DNA of 64,000 bases from Butyricimonas faecalis. GTDB taxonomy: Bacteria; Bacteroidota; Bacteroidia; Bacteroidales; Marinifilaceae. Under the pieces are notes generated by a model. That model did not search any database. It worked only from the letters and a program-made list of their open reading frames with translations, and was not told where the DNA came from. This document shows, piece after piece, positions 14,869 through 22,837 of this stretch; positions within the stretch are counted from its first letter, which is position 1, and each line of letters begins with the position of its first letter. The DNA lies in assembly GCF_003991565.1 (NCBI RefSeq), contig NZ_CP032819.1:1364001-1428000 (forward strand). The letters are read 5' to 3'. A program made the translations under genes and the position numbers.

Positions 14869-17364
14869 TTAACGTTTGCCCTCGGCGAGCTGCCTGATCG
14901 CCAGTTCTATATCACCGCCCAGCTCGCCGGCAAGCCGCTGTACCTCCACTTTCTCCGTTTCCTCGGTCGTGTAGGCCAGGTACTCCGGGACGCTGACCTC
15001 CGTGGCATAGACCGCCGACTGAACGCCGCCCAGACCGATCCAGACCTCCTTGTATTTACGGGAAGGGTTGTTGGACTGGTTGATCGAGAGAATCTGCGCC
15101 TTCTCCTTGTCGGTCAGCCCCAACAAGGACTGAATCGCGTCGAAACGGTTCATGAACTTGCGCTGGTCGAGCAGGATCTTGCAGTCCGAGTTGTTGATGA
15201 TCGCCTCCTTGACCACCGGGCTGGAAATGATGTCCTCGACCTCCTGCGTCACAACGATGGCCTCACCGTAGTATTTGCGGACGGTTTTATACATATAACG
15301 CAGATATTCAGCCATATTGGCCGTAGAGAGCGCCTTCCAGGCCTCCTCGACGATGAGCTGTTTGCGTACCCCCTTGAGCCGTCTCATCTTGTTTATGAAA
15401 GCCTCCATGATGATAATGGTGACCACGGGAAAAAGCTCCTTGTTTTCCTTGATGGAATCCACCTCGAAGACCACGAAGCGCTTCGAGAGCAGGTCGATGT
15501 TGGCCCGGGAGTTCAAAAGGAAGTCGTAGCGTCCGCCCTTGTAATATTGCCGCAGGGTGATGAGCATGTTGTCGATGTTGAAATCCTCGCGGCTGACCCG
15601 GATCTCCCGCTCCTCCAGCTCGCGGCGGTAGTCGTCCCGCAGGTACTCGTAGAAACTGTCAAAACACGGCACGATATTCCGGTCGGCGCGGATACGCTCG
15701 ATATAGGCGTTCACGGCACTGCCCAGCTCGCCGCTCTCGGTCTTCGTGATCTTGTCGTCCTCGGTTTTCCAGAGTGTCAGCAGCAGCGTCTTGATGCTGT
15801 CCTTCTTCTCCACGTCGAAATAGTAGTCGTCGGTGTAGAACGGGTTGAAACTGATGGGATGTTCCTCGGTATAGGTAAAATACACGCCGTCCTCACCTTT
15901 GGTCTTACGCCGGATCAGCTCGCAAAGACCCTGGTAGCTGTTACCGGTATCCACCAGCACGACATGCGTGCCCTGCTCCCAGTATTGGCGGACTAAATGA
16001 TTCATAAAGAACGACTTGCCTGACCCAGAGCCGCCTAACACGAATTTATTCCTATTCGTAATGATCCCTTTTTTCATCGGTTCGTCCGAGATGTCCAGGT
16101 GCAGGGGCCTGCCGCTTACGCGGTCGCACAGCTTGATGCCGAAAGGGCTGGACGAGGATTTATAGTTGGTTTCCTCCGTGAAGAAACAGACTGCGGGCTC
16201 GATGAACGTGTAGAACGATTCCTCGGCGGGGAAATCCCCCGCGTTGCCCGGCATACCCGCCCAGTAGAGCGTGGCGGCGTCCACGGTGTTGTGGCGCGGG
16301 CGGCACTCCATCAGAGCGAGCTGGCTGCCCACATCATTGCGGATATGCCGGAGCTCCTGCACGTCGTCCGACCAGGCCAGCACGTTGAAATGGGCCCGGA
16401 CGGATTGAAGACCGAACGAGTGCGCCTCGTTGAGATACTGGTCGATCCACTCCTTGTTTATCTGGTTTCCGCGGGAGTAGCGGGAAAGGGACTGCATGTT
16501 ACGCGCACGTTTCTCGAACATACGCAGGTTTTCGTCGCTGTCTTCCAGGAACACGTACTGGTTGTAAAGGTGGTCGCAGGAAAGCAGAAGCCCCACGGGG
16601 GCCGCGAACGACAGCAGGCAGTCCGAACGGTCGGTGGAAAGACGCTCGTAACGGGTATCCGTACCCACGCGCCCCGGCAGGTCTTCCGTGTCCGAGAGCG
16701 TGTGCAGGCACACCCGTTTGTTGCCCACGCGCAGAACCTCGGCCCCCAGCTCGATGTCCTGAAGAGAAGTCGTCTCCGAGAGCGAGAGGGAAAAGTACCG
16801 TTCCAGCAGGCCCGGACAATCCGCCGTACCCGTGATCTCGTCCCCCGTGAGGCGGACAAAGGTCAGGAAACCCGAATCGTTCAGAATACGCTCGAACTGT
16901 TCCGCCGCCTCCAGGAATTTTGTCGCCGATTCCCGGTTTACCTCTTTGGGAATGATGTTGCCCCGGCAGAGGGTCGAGAAGTCTGAACGCATGTGCATAC
17001 GCTCCCTCGTCGTTTTCGTCAGGTAGAGGAAGCAGGCGTGGGTCAGGAACGGACGCTCGTTGAAATGCCGCTCGTAACTGCGGGAGAGGAAACTCATGTC
17101 CCCCTCGCCCGTGGCCGGGCGGTAACGCTCGCGGATGAACCAGTCCTGCTTGTGTACCACGCTGTATTCGGGCAAGACCTTCAGGGCCTTGCACCAGGCG
17201 GCGTGGATCGCCTCGTACTCGGCGGACGTGACGGTGAACAGCTCCGGGAGTTCGACCCGATAGGCGACCGTTATGTCCGCGTCCTTGCTGATGATACAAC
17301 CGCCTTCCACGGCCAGGAGCGGGAACTTGCTTTCCAGCGTGGTGGCTTTCAAGATGTTTCTCAT
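14869..17364 (-). CDS. traG: TraG conjugation ATPase (VirB4-like)
   Basis: Start set at MRNILKATTLESKFPLL (17364), which overlaps the traF stop by 4 bases. The open frame continues 126 codons further, but that part is the out-of-frame shadow of traF. The 831-residue protein has an N-terminal domain with IISKDADITVAYRVELPEL. Walker A is GGSGSGKSFF near residue 442; Walker B is QLIVEEAW near residue 671. A late VVTQEVEDI segment and the C-terminal signature SNNPSRKYKEVWIGLGGVQS are also present. It powers assembly and substrate transfer of the type IV secretion channel at the inner membrane. Confidence 0.95.
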   Translation of the reverse strand: MRNILKATTLESKFPLLAVEGGCIISKDADITVAYRVELPELFTVTSAEYEAIHAAWCKALKVLPEYSVVHKQDWFIRERYRPATGEGDMSFLSRSYERHFNERPFLTHACFLYLTKTTRERMHMRSDFSTLCRGNIIPKEVNRESATKFLEAAEQFERILNDSGFLTFVRLTGDEITGTADCPGLLERYFSLSLSETTSLQDIELGAEVLRVGNKRVCLHTLSDTEDLPGRVGTDTRYERLSTDRSDCLLSFAAPVGLLLSCDHLYNQYVFLEDSDENLRMFEKRARNMQSLSRYSRGNQINKEWIDQYLNEAHSFGLQSVRAHFNVLAWSDDVQELRHIRNDVGSQLALMECRPRHNTVDAATLYWAGMPGNAGDFPAEESFYTFIEPAVCFFTEETNYKSSSSPFGIKLCDRVSGRPLHLDISDEPMKKGIITNRNKFVLGGSGSGKSFFMNHLVRQYWEQGTHVVLVDTGNSYQGLCELIRRKTKGEDGVYFTYTEEHPISFNPFYTDDYYFDVEKKDSIKTLLLTLWKTEDDKITKTESGELGSAVNAYIERIRADRNIVPCFDSFYEYLRDDYRRELEEREIRVSREDFNIDNMLITLRQYYKGGRYDFLLNSRANIDLLSKRFVVFEVDSIKENKELFPVVTIIIMEAFINKMRRLKGVRKQLIVEEAWKALSTANMAEYLRYMYKTVRKYYGEAIVVTQEVEDIISSPVVKEAIINNSDCKILLDQRKFMNRFDAIQSLLGLTDKEKAQILSINQSNNPSRKYKEVWIGLGGVQSAVYATEVSVPEYLAYTTEETEKVEVQRLAGELGGDIELAIRQLAEGKR

Positions 17365-17684
17365 ACGCGGCCCCCCTTTCTTTTCAGCAACCGGCGCAGG
17401 GACTTGCGGTTGAGCAGGTAGCGGGGATGCCGGCGCGCGGCGAACAGCTTCATCAGCCCGTGTTCCCCGTAACGGGCGTTCAGGCGGAAGGTAAGCCAGA
17501 CCAGCACCGAAGCCGCCGCAACGCCGAAAGCGATACATACCCACTGATCGACCCCTGCCATGTAGAGGATGACGAACACCACGAAGACGGCCAGCAGGCC
17601 GCCCGCGAAGATGAAGAGGTACTGCGCCTTCAGGCCCCGGAACTCCACGCTCTTGCCGATTCCCTTGTTGATTCCATATTCCAT
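17361..17684 (-). CDS. traF: TraF-type protein (DUF4133)
   Basis: Start chosen at MEYGINKGIGKSVEFRGLKA, the conserved beginning of this family, rather than the upstream ATGs at 17696 or 17759. A 107-residue protein with two membrane segments (LFIFAGGLLAVFVVFVILYM and the following CIAFGVAAASVLVWLTF) and a strongly basic C-terminus. By position it corresponds to the small VirB3-like subunit between traE and traG. Confidence 0.85.
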   Translation of the reverse strand: MEYGINKGIGKSVEFRGLKAQYLFIFAGGLLAVFVVFVILYMAGVDQWVCIAFGVAAASVLVWLTFRLNARYGEHGLMKLFAARRHPRYLLNRKSLRRLLKRKGGRV

Positions 17685-17707
17685 AATTATTTGCATGACA
17701 GGTTGGA

Positions 17708-18010
17708 CTACAAGAAGAAAGAGCGTAGGATCGTCGCGGCGACAATCAGGAAAATACACGCGCCGAACCAGCTCGCGGCGGTCTTCGACGTGTCGGGGTC
17801 GCCGCTCGAAAACTTGTTATAGACCTTGATCCCGCCGATAAGGCCGACCACAGCCCCAATCGCGTAGATGAGCTTCGTTCCGGGATCGAAGTAGCTGGTT
17901 ACCATGTTGGTAGCCTCCGTAATGCCGGCGATGCCGTTGCCCTGCGCGAAAGCGGAGGAGATGGCGGCAAAGAGAAATGCCGCCGGAAGAAGAATCTTGT
18001 TCTTTCTCAT
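17708..18010 (-). CDS. traE: TraE-type protein (DUF4134)
   Basis: Start chosen at MRKNKILLPAAFLF (18010). A 100-residue protein with a signal/first membrane segment ending FAQG, then ITEATNMVTSYFDPGTKLIY and a second pair of hydrophobic stretches (AIGAVVGLIGGIKVYNKF and ACIFLIVAATILRSFF). This is the VirB2/pilin-like small subunit of Bacteroidetes conjugation systems (DUF4134). The repeated ACCACTGAAAAAATCC motif lies about 70 bases upstream of its start. Confidence 0.85.
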   Translation of the reverse strand: MRKNKILLPAAFLFAAISSAFAQGNGIAGITEATNMVTSYFDPGTKLIYAIGAVVGLIGGIKVYNKFSSGDPDTSKTAASWFGACIFLIVAATILRSFFL

Positions 18011-18078
18011 AACTCGATAATGTTTGAATTGTGGCGCGGGGATGGATAGGCCCCGCACCGGGTTAAACTTCTTGATTC

Positions 18079-18094
18079 GGATTTTTTCAGTGGT
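18079..18094 (-). promoter_or_regulatory. Repeated ICE motif, copy upstream of traE
   Basis: Plus-strand GGATTTTTTCAGTGGT, preceded by GATTC as in the topB copy. In the direction of traE it reads ACCACTGAAAAAATCC and lies between the traD stop and traE. Confidence 0.6.
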
Positions 18095-18155
18095 TCGAGG
18101 ATAGCCTCACGTGCTACCCGTAGTCTTTTTCTTTCATCGTGATGTCATTATGGGG

Positions 18156-18896
18156 TTAAACAAACTCACGGACGTCGAAACCCGTGGGAACCGAACCCTG
18201 CGGAGATGGGCTTTCCGCAGACCTCTCGGACATACGCCGGTGAAAGGCCGAGAGGTAGGTGTCGATCAGGGATTTTACCCTGTCGTTCCCGTCGGGGCGG
18301 CCCGAAACGATGACCTCGAACATGTCGGTCTGTTTCAGGCCCAGGAGGACACGTCCCGTTTCCTCCCTTTGCTCGTCTGTTGAAGGTGGATCATGTACCA
18401 CGTGGCGGTAGGCTTCGCCCATCTGTTCAAAACTAACCCCCTGGGCAAGCGAGCGGCCCAAAAGGGGCAGCTCTTCGGTGTCGTCTTCATCCTCGTCATA
18501 ATCCGGCTCCTCCGCGTCCGCATCCGGGAAAGATTCATCGTACAGCGGAAAGTCGATTTCCAGAGGTTCGTTAGGCTCCCCCTCGGGAGCGACACCGAAC
18601 ACTTCATCCAGGTCTTCCGGCGGAATCTGCCGGGGGTGTTCGGGTACATTCGTGGGCACAAATATATCGGCTTTTTCCGTAACTTTTTCAGTTTCAGATT
18701 CTACGGCAGCTTGTGGCCGGGAGTGGCGCGGGTCGAGGACAAAGCGGCTCCTGCCGATGATCTCCTGCCGGCAGGGCGTGTCTTCGGCAACGATCCCGTC
18801 TGCCGGTTCGTTACGTTCCATCCGCCGCAGGCGGAAAAACGCCCACAAGGCATACCCCACGGCAAAGAGGGGCAGCAGCCACAACGCCCCGTTCAT
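18156..18896 (-). CDS. traD: TraD-type conjugation protein
   Basis: A 246-residue protein anchored by an N-terminal membrane segment (about 3-22, ALWLLPLFAVGYALWAFFRL). An acidic, disordered middle (DADAEEPDYDEDEDDTEEL) is followed by a C-terminal helical part with EETGRVLLGLKQTDMFEVIV. Position between traC and traE and general shape fit TraD of CTnDOT-type operons; this is weaker than the calls for traG, traJ or traM. It overlaps the traC stop by 4 bases. Confidence 0.65.
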   Translation of the reverse strand: MNGALWLLPLFAVGYALWAFFRLRRMERNEPADGIVAEDTPCRQEIIGRSRFVLDPRHSRPQAAVESETEKVTEKADIFVPTNVPEHPRQIPPEDLDEVFGVAPEGEPNEPLEIDFPLYDESFPDADAEEPDYDEDEDDTEELPLLGRSLAQGVSFEQMGEAYRHVVHDPPSTDEQREETGRVLLGLKQTDMFEVIVSGRPDGNDRVKSLIDTYLSAFHRRMSERSAESPSPQGSVPTGFDVREFV

Positions 18897-19312
18897 CGCT
18901 CCTCCGCTTTGGGTTGCCGGGAGGCCACGGCCTCGCGTTCCTCGAAAAGCCGCTCGATGGTTTCCCGGTTATCGTCCAGGTGCGCCTTGAGAACCTTGTC
19001 CACGTAGGCCGTGATCGTCACGTCGCCACGACCGATGACACGGGTGATCTCGCGGATACGCTCGTGATACGACGGACGTATCTTCACGTGCTTGTTACCG
19101 GCGAAAGGCAGCCGCAGCAGGCAGATGTAACGGGCCAGGTACTCGGCCTCGGGGGTGGGGACAGTCCCCACGGCGACCTCCCCCGAAGGGCCGTCGGGGA
19201 CGATAAGGGTTTTCATCCTGCGCCGGTAGCGGCACACGCGGAAGATGAAGGGCACGGCGACGCAAAGGACGGCCGCCAGGATAACAGATAAAATAATTGC
19301 TTTGTCTGACAT
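18893..19312 (-). CDS. traC: TraC-type protein (DUF3408)
   Basis: A 139-residue protein with an N-terminal membrane segment (about 5-25, AIILSVILAAVLCVAVPFIF) and a C-terminal DUF3408 domain: HVKIRPSYHERIREITRVIG, then TITAYVDKVLKAHLDDN. The same domain is present in the neighbouring TraB-type protein without the membrane segment. DUF3408 resembles ribbon-helix-helix partition/DNA-binding proteins; its target is unknown. Confidence 0.8.
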   Translation of the reverse strand: MSDKAIILSVILAAVLCVAVPFIFRVCRYRRRMKTLIVPDGPSGEVAVGTVPTPEAEYLARYICLLRLPFAGNKHVKIRPSYHERIREITRVIGRGDVTITAYVDKVLKAHLDDNRETIERLFEEREAVASRQPKAEER

Positions 19313-19353
19313 GATGGATTGTTTTTAATAGGTTGTAAATATTGGGTTCATAA

Positions 19354-19776
19354 CTAAAAAATATCGGAGTTCCGTTTCTTGTAGAGTTCCGAAATTTCCT
19401 CCTGATAGGTCGCGAAATGCTGCTCCAGCACATTGTCCAGGTAGCTATACAGCGAGAGTTCGTTCTTACCGATAACCTGCACTATCCGGGTTATACGCTC
19501 GTGAAACTCCTTGCGGATATACACCGTTTTGCCGCTTCGGGTATTGGAGGGGGCGTTCCGGATAAAAAGACGCTCGTAATCCTGGCCTTTCCCTCTTCGG
19601 CGGCGTCCCTCCTCTTTCGTAGCCGGCGAGGCGGCGGCCTCGCCGGACGGTTCCGATAGAGCCGATGCCTCCTCCTCTTTTTCCGGCGTGTAAGGATGTA
19701 ATGGCCGGTTTCGGCTTTTGGCCTGGCTGATGATGAAGGAAGCGTCCAAACCGTCGTCATGTTCTTTTCCGCTCAT
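19354..19776 (-). CDS. traB: TraB-type protein (DUF3408)
   Basis: A 140-residue soluble protein. The N-terminal 80 residues are low-complexity and charged; the C-terminal DUF3408 domain contains KTVYIRKEFHERITRIVQVI and LSLYSYLDNVLEQHFATYQE. It follows the ParA-type traA by 6 bases, suggesting a ParA/ParB-like pair at the head of the tra operon. That pairing is inferred from order. Confidence 0.8.
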   Translation of the reverse strand: MSGKEHDDGLDASFIISQAKSRNRPLHPYTPEKEEEASALSEPSGEAAASPATKEEGRRRRGKGQDYERLFIRNAPSNTRSGKTVYIRKEFHERITRIVQVIGKNELSLYSYLDNVLEQHFATYQEEISELYKKRNSDIF

Positions 19777-19782
19777 AAGATC

Positions 19783-20535
19783 CTACTTTAACAGTTCGAT
19801 CAATTCATCCACGAGTTTATCCAGGTTGCTGCCCCGGATCAAAGAACGGTCTGCCGGGAAGAGCGTGGAGCGGAAGACAGAGCGACGGCTGGCGTTCTGC
19901 TCACGACGAAAACGCTTGGTGTCAGGCAGGAAGGTCTTCAGAACAGGAAGACCCAGCTCTTTCATTACCGCCTCGTAAACCTGATATAACTCTGTCTTTT
20001 CACGTCCGTCCACCATGTTCCATAGCATATACAGCCCTTTCATCCGGGACTTCTCGCGGCCCATGATATGCTCCTTTACCACAACCGCGTAATTCAGGGT
20101 GCTTTCCATGACAACCCGGTCGGCACTGATCGGGGCGACGAGATAATCCATTCCGGCCAGGGAATGAATCAGATCCTCGTTATTGATCGTACCGGGAAGG
20201 TCGAAGAACACATAATCGAAATCACCTTGCGGCAGGAGGTAGTCGGCATCGGCCAACGCCTCTTTCGTGTTGCTTTCCACGACAGGATAGGCTTTCTTTT
20301 GAAGCCGGGTGAATTGTTCGTAAGCTAACCTCTTGTAATGTTCGTCTTCGAGGGCAAGCTTCAGGTCACGTTCCCGCATCTCCACGATGGAGTGTTGGGG
20401 ATAATCGCAGTCGATGACCGCGACATTGAAACCCTTTACATAGTGCAGGTAAGAGGCTGCCAGCACCGTGAGGGTGGTTTTGCCCGCTCCGCCTTTCTGG
20501 GTGGAGAAGGCCACGAATTTCGTTTTCTCTTTCAT
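19783..20535 (-). CDS. traA: TraA, ParA/MinD-family ATPase
   Basis: A 250-residue protein with the deviant Walker A QKGGAGKTT at residues 13-21. A switch region contains YVFFDLPGTINNEDLIHSLA and a further conserved block YLVAPISADRVVMESTLNY. It is the first gene of the leftward transfer operon. TraA proteins of this type may position the element or the relaxosome. The region upstream (20536-21238) separates it from the rightward mob genes and holds the candidate oriT. Confidence 0.9.
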   Translation of the reverse strand: MKEKTKFVAFSTQKGGAGKTTLTVLAASYLHYVKGFNVAVIDCDYPQHSIVEMRERDLKLALEDEHYKRLAYEQFTRLQKKAYPVVESNTKEALADADYLLPQGDFDYVFFDLPGTINNEDLIHSLAGMDYLVAPISADRVVMESTLNYAVVVKEHIMGREKSRMKGLYMLWNMVDGREKTELYQVYEAVMKELGLPVLKTFLPDTKRFRREQNASRRSVFRSTLFPADRSLIRGSNLDKLVDELIELLK

Positions 20536-20586
20536 TGTTCCATGCGTTTTTAGTTATACAATCGGGTAATCGTTCATCTCTTCACG

Positions 20587-20737
20587 TATCCGGACAAGTG
20601 ACGGCATGAGATTTTATGCTGGTATGCCGGCACGCATATATGCTGGTGCGCTGGCAGGCTGTTACGCCGGTATGCCGGTGCATGGGCGCGTGTCCGATTT
20701 TATACTCATGCGCAACCGCATTTGCTTATCCGGACAA
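20587..20737. repeat. Repeat cluster upstream of traA
   Basis: Three imperfect units built on (G/T)GCYGGTATGCCGGCA lie at 20617-20640, 20641-20662 and 20664-20686. They are flanked by an 11-base direct repeat TATCCGGACAA at 20587-20597 and 20727-20737. The arrangement suggests repeated protein-binding sites, for example for TraA/TraB or the relaxosome. This was read by eye. Confidence 0.6.
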
Positions 20738-20949
20738 AGACCCGCTTTTTCCTCTGCACACGATGTTTTCTGCATCCGTCCACACGTGTGCGGACAGGGG
20801 GATGTGTCATTGCCCGTATCCGTTCTCACGTGCAAAGTAAACCCTTAAAAACACGGGTTGTATGCTCTTTTTCCGCTATGGCCGCGTGTGGCGTCAAAGT
20901 GGACGCAAGTGGCGTAATCGCTTATGGCACAAGTGATTGAATAGGTCGG

Positions 20950-20957
20950 TATCTTTG
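20950..20957 (+). promoter_or_regulatory. Rightward promoter -7 box candidate for mobABC
   Basis: TATCTTTG (followed by C) matches TAnnTTTG. No good TTTG is found 19-21 bases upstream. It lies about 280 bases before mobA, so the transcript leader would include the long inverted repeat. Confidence 0.35.
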
Positions 20958-21065
20958 CCTCGTGAACGATCCCGACGCTAATGAAGCCGTCCTTGCCCCG
21001 TTTTACGGCGGCTCTTTCAATGTTCTGTCCGCGAGCGGGCAGAAGGTATTTGCAAAGGGCAAATA

Positions 21066-21119
21066 GCAAGCTGTGTTTTCTGCTGCACGATTCTCGTTTT
21101 GCAGCAGAAAACAGCTTGC
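21066..21119. other. oriT: Candidate origin of transfer (oriT) hairpin
   Basis: A near-perfect inverted repeat of about 20 bases: left arm 21066-21087 contains GCAAGCTGT and TTTTCTGCTGCA with one extra G; right arm 21100-21119 is TGCAGCAGAAAACAGCTTGC; loop of 12. It lies 119 bases upstream of mobA, where the oriT of CTnDOT-like elements is expected, and has no terminator tail. A second short stem (AAAGCACC/GGTGCTTT, 21133-21157) follows. The nick site cannot be read from sequence alone. Confidence 0.55.
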
Positions 21120-21238
21120 CCGCAAGGGGGAGAAAGCACCTCCGGAGTCGGTGCTTTTCAGAAGGGCGGCAGGCCGCGAAGGGATCGGAATTTTCAGGAA
21201 CCGGTGGGGCTCTGGCCTCTCCTTAAAATTTCGATGCG

Positions 21239-21661
21239 ATGGAAAAGAACAGAAAGCCCCGAGGGGGCAAAGGGGGACGACCCGCGAAAAACGACCCGGC
21301 CGTTTACCGCTTTTCGGTAAACTTTTCAGCCGTGGAACATGCCCGTTTCCTCGACCTTTACGAGCAGTCCGGGCTATTGTCCAAAGCCGCTTTTATCAAA
21401 GCGAGAGTGTTCAACGAGGCGTTCCGGGTGGTAAAGACCGACCGGGGAACGCTCGAATACGTGGCGAAGCTGACCGCTTTCCACGCCCAATTCCGTGCCG
21501 TGGGAACGAATTACAACCAGGTGGTGAAGGAGCTGCACGCGCATTTTTCCGAGAAGAAAACACTCGCGCTGCTCTATAAACTGGAGAGAGCGACACGTGA
21601 ACTGGCGGCCGTCGGGCAGCAGGTCGTGTCGCTCTCCGAAGAGTTCAAACAGCGATGGTAG
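21239..21661 (+). CDS. mobA: MobA mobilisation accessory protein
   Basis: A 140-residue protein beginning with a very basic, glycine-rich stretch (MEKNRKPRGGKGGRP), then a ribbon-helix-helix-like part (YRFSVNFSAVEHARFLDLYE) and KAAFIKARVF. It also carries the FRAVGTNYNQVVKELH segment typical of relaxosome accessory proteins (MobC/MbeC type). It should bind oriT and assist the relaxase. It overlaps mobB by 7 bases. Confidence 0.85.
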   Translation: MEKNRKPRGGKGGRPAKNDPAVYRFSVNFSAVEHARFLDLYEQSGLLSKAAFIKARVFNEAFRVVKTDRGTLEYVAKLTAFHAQFRAVGTNYNQVVKELHAHFSEKKTLALLYKLERATRELAAVGQQVVSLSEEFKQRW

Positions 21662-22800
21662 CCAATATCACCACCGGAAAAGACGTGTACGGCGCGCTGG
21701 CGTACAACCAGGAGAAAGTCGATCGGGGCGACGGGAAAGTACTGCTGACCCACATCGTGAGGGAGCCGGCGGATGGGCGCTTCAACGTGGCCGCGACGGC
21801 AGAAGACCTCCTGCGCTGGATGCCCTCGCACTACCGGACGGAAAAACCCGTCGTGCACGTATCGCTCAACCCGGCTCCCGAAGACCGCCTTGACGACGGG
21901 CAGCTCGCGGAGATAGCCGGGGCCTACATGGAGCGCATGGGCTGGGGAGGACAACCTTATATCGTATTCAAGCATACCGACATCGGACGGGAGCATATCC
22001 ATATCGTGTCGGTGCAGGTGGCCCAGGACGGGCGCAAGATAAACGACAGCAGGCGCAACGAACGCAGCGTGGCCGTTACCGAGGAACTGGAACGGGAGTA
22101 CGGACTGCATCCCGCCAAAGGGAGAAGGCGGGAGAAAGGGCAAGGGATCGTCCCCGCCGATTACACGCGGGGCGACCTGAAACGCCAGGTGGCAGCGGTA
22201 ATAAAACCGGCCGTGGCGACATACCGCTTCCAGACCCTCGGCGAGTTCCGGGCATTGCTGTCCTTATATAATATAGGTATAGAGGAAGTCCGGGGAGAGC
22301 GGAACGGAACCCCCTACCGGGGATTGCTCTACACGCTGCTGGACGAGAACGGGGACAAGGCAGTGGCCGCGCCGCTCAAATCCTCACTGTTCGGTAAAGA
22401 GGTCGGGTATGACGGGCTGGAACGGCACATGGAGCGTAGCGCCGAACGGTTCGGGAAGGACGACACGAGGAGGCAAATCCGTGGCCGGGTCGATAAAGCG
22501 CTTCGGGGAGAACCCACGGAGGAAGAACTGCGCGAACGCCTGCGGGGAGCCCGGGTGGATCTCTACATACGACGCAACGAAAACGGCCGCATCGTGGGTG
22601 TGACGTTCATTGACCACGAAACACGGACGGTCGTGAACGGATCACGGCTGGGAAAGGCATACTCGGCCAACGCCTTCGAGCTGCGCTTCGGCGGAAAACG
22701 GAATCCCGGGGAAAACACGAGGGGCTTGTCCCCGAAACAAGCGCCTGCCGGACGGGACGGGCAACGGAAGCGGAATACCTCACGACGGAGGAAAGTATAA
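21655..22800 (+). CDS. mobB: MobB relaxase
   Basis: A 381-residue relaxase of the MOBP family. N-terminal VANITTGKDVYGALAYNQEK carries the candidate catalytic tyrosine(s). Later HVSLNPAPEDRL and the metal-binding histidine cluster KHTDIGREHIHIVSVQV lie at about residues 104-120. An unstructured basic tail follows residue 340. It nicks oriT, stays bound to the 5' end and pilots the strand to the coupling protein. Translation is coupled to mobA. Confidence 0.9.
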   Translation: MVANITTGKDVYGALAYNQEKVDRGDGKVLLTHIVREPADGRFNVAATAEDLLRWMPSHYRTEKPVVHVSLNPAPEDRLDDGQLAEIAGAYMERMGWGGQPYIVFKHTDIGREHIHIVSVQVAQDGRKINDSRRNERSVAVTEELEREYGLHPAKGRRREKGQGIVPADYTRGDLKRQVAAVIKPAVATYRFQTLGEFRALLSLYNIGIEEVRGERNGTPYRGLLYTLLDENGDKAVAAPLKSSLFGKEVGYDGLERHMERSAERFGKDDTRRQIRGRVDKALRGEPTEEELRERLRGARVDLYIRRNENGRIVGVTFIDHETRTVVNGSRLGKAYSANAFELRFGGKRNPGENTRGLSPKQAPAGRDGQRKRNTSRRRKV

Positions 22801-22837
22801 CATCTCAATTATCATTCATTTATTAAATCTTACGGTT

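Noticed and set aside
17365..17745. 126-codon N-terminal extension of the traG frame
   Set aside because: The extension is the out-of-frame shadow of traF (DUF4133), and the family start MRNILKATT fits at 17364 with a 4-base overlap.
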